Source: Lineus longissimus (Eukaryota > Nemertea > Pilidiophora > Heteronemertea > Lineidae). Taken from it: a stretch of 64,000 nucleotides of DNA. The stretch is from NCBI RefSeq assembly GCF_910592395.1, contig NC_088311.1, positions 20,462,501 through 20,526,500 of the forward strand, read 5' to 3'. A program made the position numbers and the translations under genes. Numbering within the stretch: the first letter of the stretch is position 1; each line of letters starts with the position of its first letter. Shown here piece by piece: positions 61,485 through 64,000 of the stretch. The notes under the pieces are model-generated. The model ran no database searches. It worked only from the letters and a program-made list of their open reading frames with translations, and had not been told where the DNA came from.

Positions 61485-64000
61485 ATGGCAGATTCAGAAA
61501 TGAAACTGTTGAAGAAGCAACGTAGTGTTGCTAAGGGACTTGTGACGAGGACTCTTAAGGGTGTTGAAAGCATTAGGTTGGATGTAGAACACTTACCTCA
61601 GGTGATGGAAATAAGTGAGAAAGTAGGCAAGTATTTTGATCAGTTCTTGGCATGTCATAATAGGTATCATTCTGCTTTAGTAGACCTTGATGAAATAAGG
61701 AAATCCAACGAGTATTGTGACAGGGTTATTTGCCTCATGCGCGCATTCAGGGCTGACATTTCTGCTTGGGTTGATTATGCTGAACAAATGGCAATTGATG
61801 CAACTCGGTCAGAATCTGTAGTCAGTGTCCAACCTCAGGATTCAGTTTCGAATGTAGGGTCTGATAGGTCTGCCAAGAGCATGAAAAGTGGTTCTAGTAA
61901 GACTAGAAGTTCCACCAGCAGCAGGTTATCGTACGCCCTTATGGAAGCTGCCACCTCCAGAGCCATGTATGAAGCAGAGGCTGTTCTGCTACAGGAACGC
62001 CAGGCCCTTGCCAAGAAGGAGCTTGAATTGACCCAGGAGAAAGAGGCCCTAGAGCTGAAGACAAAGGTCGCAAAAGCACGAGCCAAGGAGAAGGCCTACC
62101 AGGACCACTCCCTTGTCAAACCTGTAGATGTACAGGATGTTCGTGTCCGTGATGAGTCATGGAAGTCAAGCCTCAATCCGGACATACCTCCCTTCAGGCC
62201 TAGAATGCCAAGTCTGATGTGCCATAGTACGCCAACGCAAGAATCACCTGTCACACGAGAGGTAAAGTTTACCGATGGTCCTGTATTTAGACAACCCACA
62301 TCAAGCCGCCCAGCTGGCAGTGATGGAGCGTGCCATCAACATCAAGACGGATGCCAATTATCAGAAGTATCGAATATCACAACAACAGAGTCTGACACGC
62401 ATCACAATAGTAGGCCTAATGACACTTACCAGGTCAAGGAAGCATGCTCACCAGGAAGTCAAGATGTGAGTTTGGCTTTGTCAACTTTACCGGATGCATT
62501 GTTGCGAGTTCTCGACCAAGGGCAGAAGCAACAACAACTGCTTCTGGACACCTTACAGCTCCCCAAGGTTGACTTGATGACGTTCGATGGTGATCCATCG
62601 AAGTATTGGATGTTCATCAGAGCATTTGAACACTCTGTGGACAAACACACCCTAGATGACAGTGTCAAACTTAGCAGGCTATTGAGGTTCTGTACTGGCA
62701 AGGCCAGGCGAGTGATAGAAAGCTGTGCAGTGAAAGAGCCTGCTGCAGGCTATAAGTTAGCCAGGAGCCTATTGAAGGATAGGTTTGGTAACGATTTCGT
62801 AGTGTCCCAAACTTGGGTGGACAAGATAACAAATAGGAAACCCATTAGGGCCTCTGATCCGGAAGCTTTAAGGGATTTGGCCGATGACCTGCGGAATTGT
62901 GTTGAAACATTGACATCTATGGGTAGGCTAGATAGGCTTAATGAGAACAGCCTAGTTCAAATAATCGAAAGGTTACCGCTGTACTTACAAAATAAGTGGA
63001 AGGGGACAGCCTACAAAATAAGGCAGGAAGCAAGGTCACCTTCCATTCAAGATATGTTGTGGTTTGTCTCGAAGGCAGCAGACGAGGCAAATGATCCAGT
63101 TTTCGGAAAATGCGGTCTGAAAGATGCCAAAGATGACACCAAGAAGCCAAAGGACTTTAGGACAAGATCATCAGGAAAAGTTGGACCTGCATCCTTTGGT
63201 ACCCAAGTAGATGACGACAAGAAAGGTAATAGAAGTTGCCCAGTGTGCCATGAGGCCCATCTGCTGTACTTGTGCAGTAAGTTCAAGGCCATGAAACCCC
63301 AAGAGAGGATGTCAGTTGTTCGCCAGGAAAGAGTATGTCTGAACTGCTTAACTCCAGGTCATTTTGTGGCTCGATGCACGAGGACGATGACGTGTGGGGT
63401 CAGTGGTTGTACATTGAAGCACAACAGACTTCTCCACATAGATAAGCCACCAAAGCCCAAGCCTCCTGAGATTGGTGCCAAGAAAGTTGAAGATGCGGTG
63501 AAGAAACCAGAGGGAACATCTTCATCAAGTCATGTCACTGGGGCCGGTAGGACACACGTGATGTTGCCAGTTGTTCCAGTAAGAGTCAGGGGACACGATG
63601 GTGGTAAGTTTGTAGAAACGTACGCTTTATTGGACAGTGGATCAACCACCACTTTCTGTTCTGAGAGCATTGTTAGAGAGTTAGCTTTAACAGGAACAAT
63701 GTCTACTATGGAGCTGACCACCCTGGAAAATGATCGTAAACCGGTAACTACCTTTGAGTACAAACTAGAAGTATCGGACCCTCACGAGAAGGAGACGATT
63801 GCACTGCCAAAGGTATTCACCAGGCCAACTCTGAATATAAATCAAGGTGTGGTCGTACCCAAAGATCTAGAAGATTGGGGACACCTTCAAGACCTGGATT
63901 TGCCAGTTGTAGATAGTCACCGGATCGAGCTGTTGATTGGCCAAGATGTACCCGAAGCGCTGATACCACTCGAGGTGAAGAGAGGTGAGATCGGAGCACC
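61485..64000 (+). CDS. BEL/Pao Gag-Pol polyprotein, N-terminal part, open to window end
   Basis: From ATG 61485 the frame stays open for 838 codons and leaves the window. It has no stop here, so simple stop-bounded ORF lists miss it. Order: N-terminal Gag helices, a Ser-rich stretch, and a coiled coil at about 160-215 (EAEAVLLQERQALAKKELEL). A DUF1759-like capsid region starts at about 359 (LPKVDLMTFDGDPSKYWMFI). Then come a CPVCHEAHLLYLC motif, a CCHC zinc knuckle near 618 (CLNCLTPGHFVARC) and an aspartic protease near 715 (YALLDSGSTTTF, the DSG triad). This DUF1759-zinc-DUF1758 protease order is characteristic of BEL/Pao. RT, RNase H and integrase should follow past 64000. Antisense to DBT. 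Confidence 0.92.
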   Translation, partial: MADSEMKLLKKQRSVAKGLVTRTLKGVESIRLDVEHLPQVMEISEKVGKYFDQFLACHNRYHSALVDLDEIRKSNEYCDRVICLMRAFRADISAWVDYAEQMAIDATRSESVVSVQPQDSVSNVGSDRSAKSMKSGSSKTRSSTSSRLSYALMEAATSRAMYEAEAVLLQERQALAKKELELTQEKEALELKTKVAKARAKEKAYQDHSLVKPVDVQDVRVRDESWKSSLNPDIPPFRPRMPSLMCHSTPTQESPVTREVKFTDGPVFRQPTSSRPAGSDGACHQHQDGCQLSEVSNITTTESDTHHNSRPNDTYQVKEACSPGSQDVSLALSTLPDALLRVLDQGQKQQQLLLDTLQLPKVDLMTFDGDPSKYWMFIRAFEHSVDKHTLDDSVKLSRLLRFCTGKARRVIESCAVKEPAAGYKLARSLLKDRFGNDFVVSQTWVDKITNRKPIRASDPEALRDLADDLRNCVETLTSMGRLDRLNENSLVQIIERLPLYLQNKWKGTAYKIRQEARSPSIQDMLWFVSKAADEANDPVFGKCGLKDAKDDTKKPKDFRTRSSGKVGPASFGTQVDDDKKGNRSCPVCHEAHLLYLCSKFKAMKPQERMSVVRQERVCLNCLTPGHFVARCTRTMTCGVSGCTLKHNRLLHIDKPPKPKPPEIGAKKVEDAVKKPEGTSSSSHVTGAGRTHVMLPVVPVRVRGHDGGKFVETYALLDSGSTTTFCSESIVRELALTGTMSTMELTTLENDRKPVTTFEYKLEVSDPHEKETIALPKVFTRPTLNINQGVVVPKDLEDWGHLQDLDLPVVDSHRIELLIGQDVPEALIPLEVKRGEIGA

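Overview
Eukaryotic nuclear DNA from an animal, most likely a marine invertebrate. Introns are long and packed with transposons, genes are split by GT-AG introns, and the recognisable proteins are animal mitochondrial ones. The sequence alone does not fix the species. Only a small fraction of the 64 kb is host coding sequence; most of it is mobile DNA or tandem repeats.

Layout. 1-4.25 kb: a broken LINE reverse transcriptase (+) interrupted by a 166-bp snap-back element. 4.25-7.4 kb: no gene recognised. 7,445-7,531: a convincing first coding exon of an unidentified + strand gene. It is followed by two tandem arrays: about 12 units of about 165 bp (8.86-10.75 kb) and about 60 units of about 286 bp (10.94-28.1 kb). 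The second array has nested higher-order duplications of 15, 10, 8 and 6 units. Unit edges look like splice sites, and candidate terminal exons lie just beyond the array. 28-33 kb: two MITE families, LINE scraps, short tandem repeats and unassigned exon-like reading frames.

33.3-36.5 kb: two small mitochondrial genes, head to head. ISCA1 (-, four exons, Fe-S cluster assembly) and PET100 (+, four exons, cytochrome c oxidase assembly) have start codons 289 bp apart. 36.6-38.4 kb: a decayed, unidentified cysteine-rich coding region.

40.1-60.1 kb: the 3' part of DBT (-), the E2 acyltransferase of the branched-chain alpha-keto acid dehydrogenase complex. Seven exons are visible and the 5' exons lie beyond 64 kb. 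Its last intron (16.9 kb) holds a Helentron-type Helitron with an intact 2,549-codon ORF, a dense run of small hairpins, a Ginger-like DNA transposon with clear TIRs and a 4-bp target duplication, and a 300-bp tandem repeat. The first visible DBT exon is preceded, in transcription order, by a BEL/Pao LTR retrotransposon in the opposite orientation. Its Gag-Pol frame runs open off the right edge.

The most unusual item is the Helentron. Its ORF starts with a 118-residue leader ending in a full 2A-type ribosome-skipping motif. A C76-like cysteine protease, zinc/DUF6570-like region, HUH Rep, PIF1-like helicase and a catalytically degenerate endonuclease domain follow. A second, catalytically intact copy of that endonuclease lies in its own ORF a few bases downstream.
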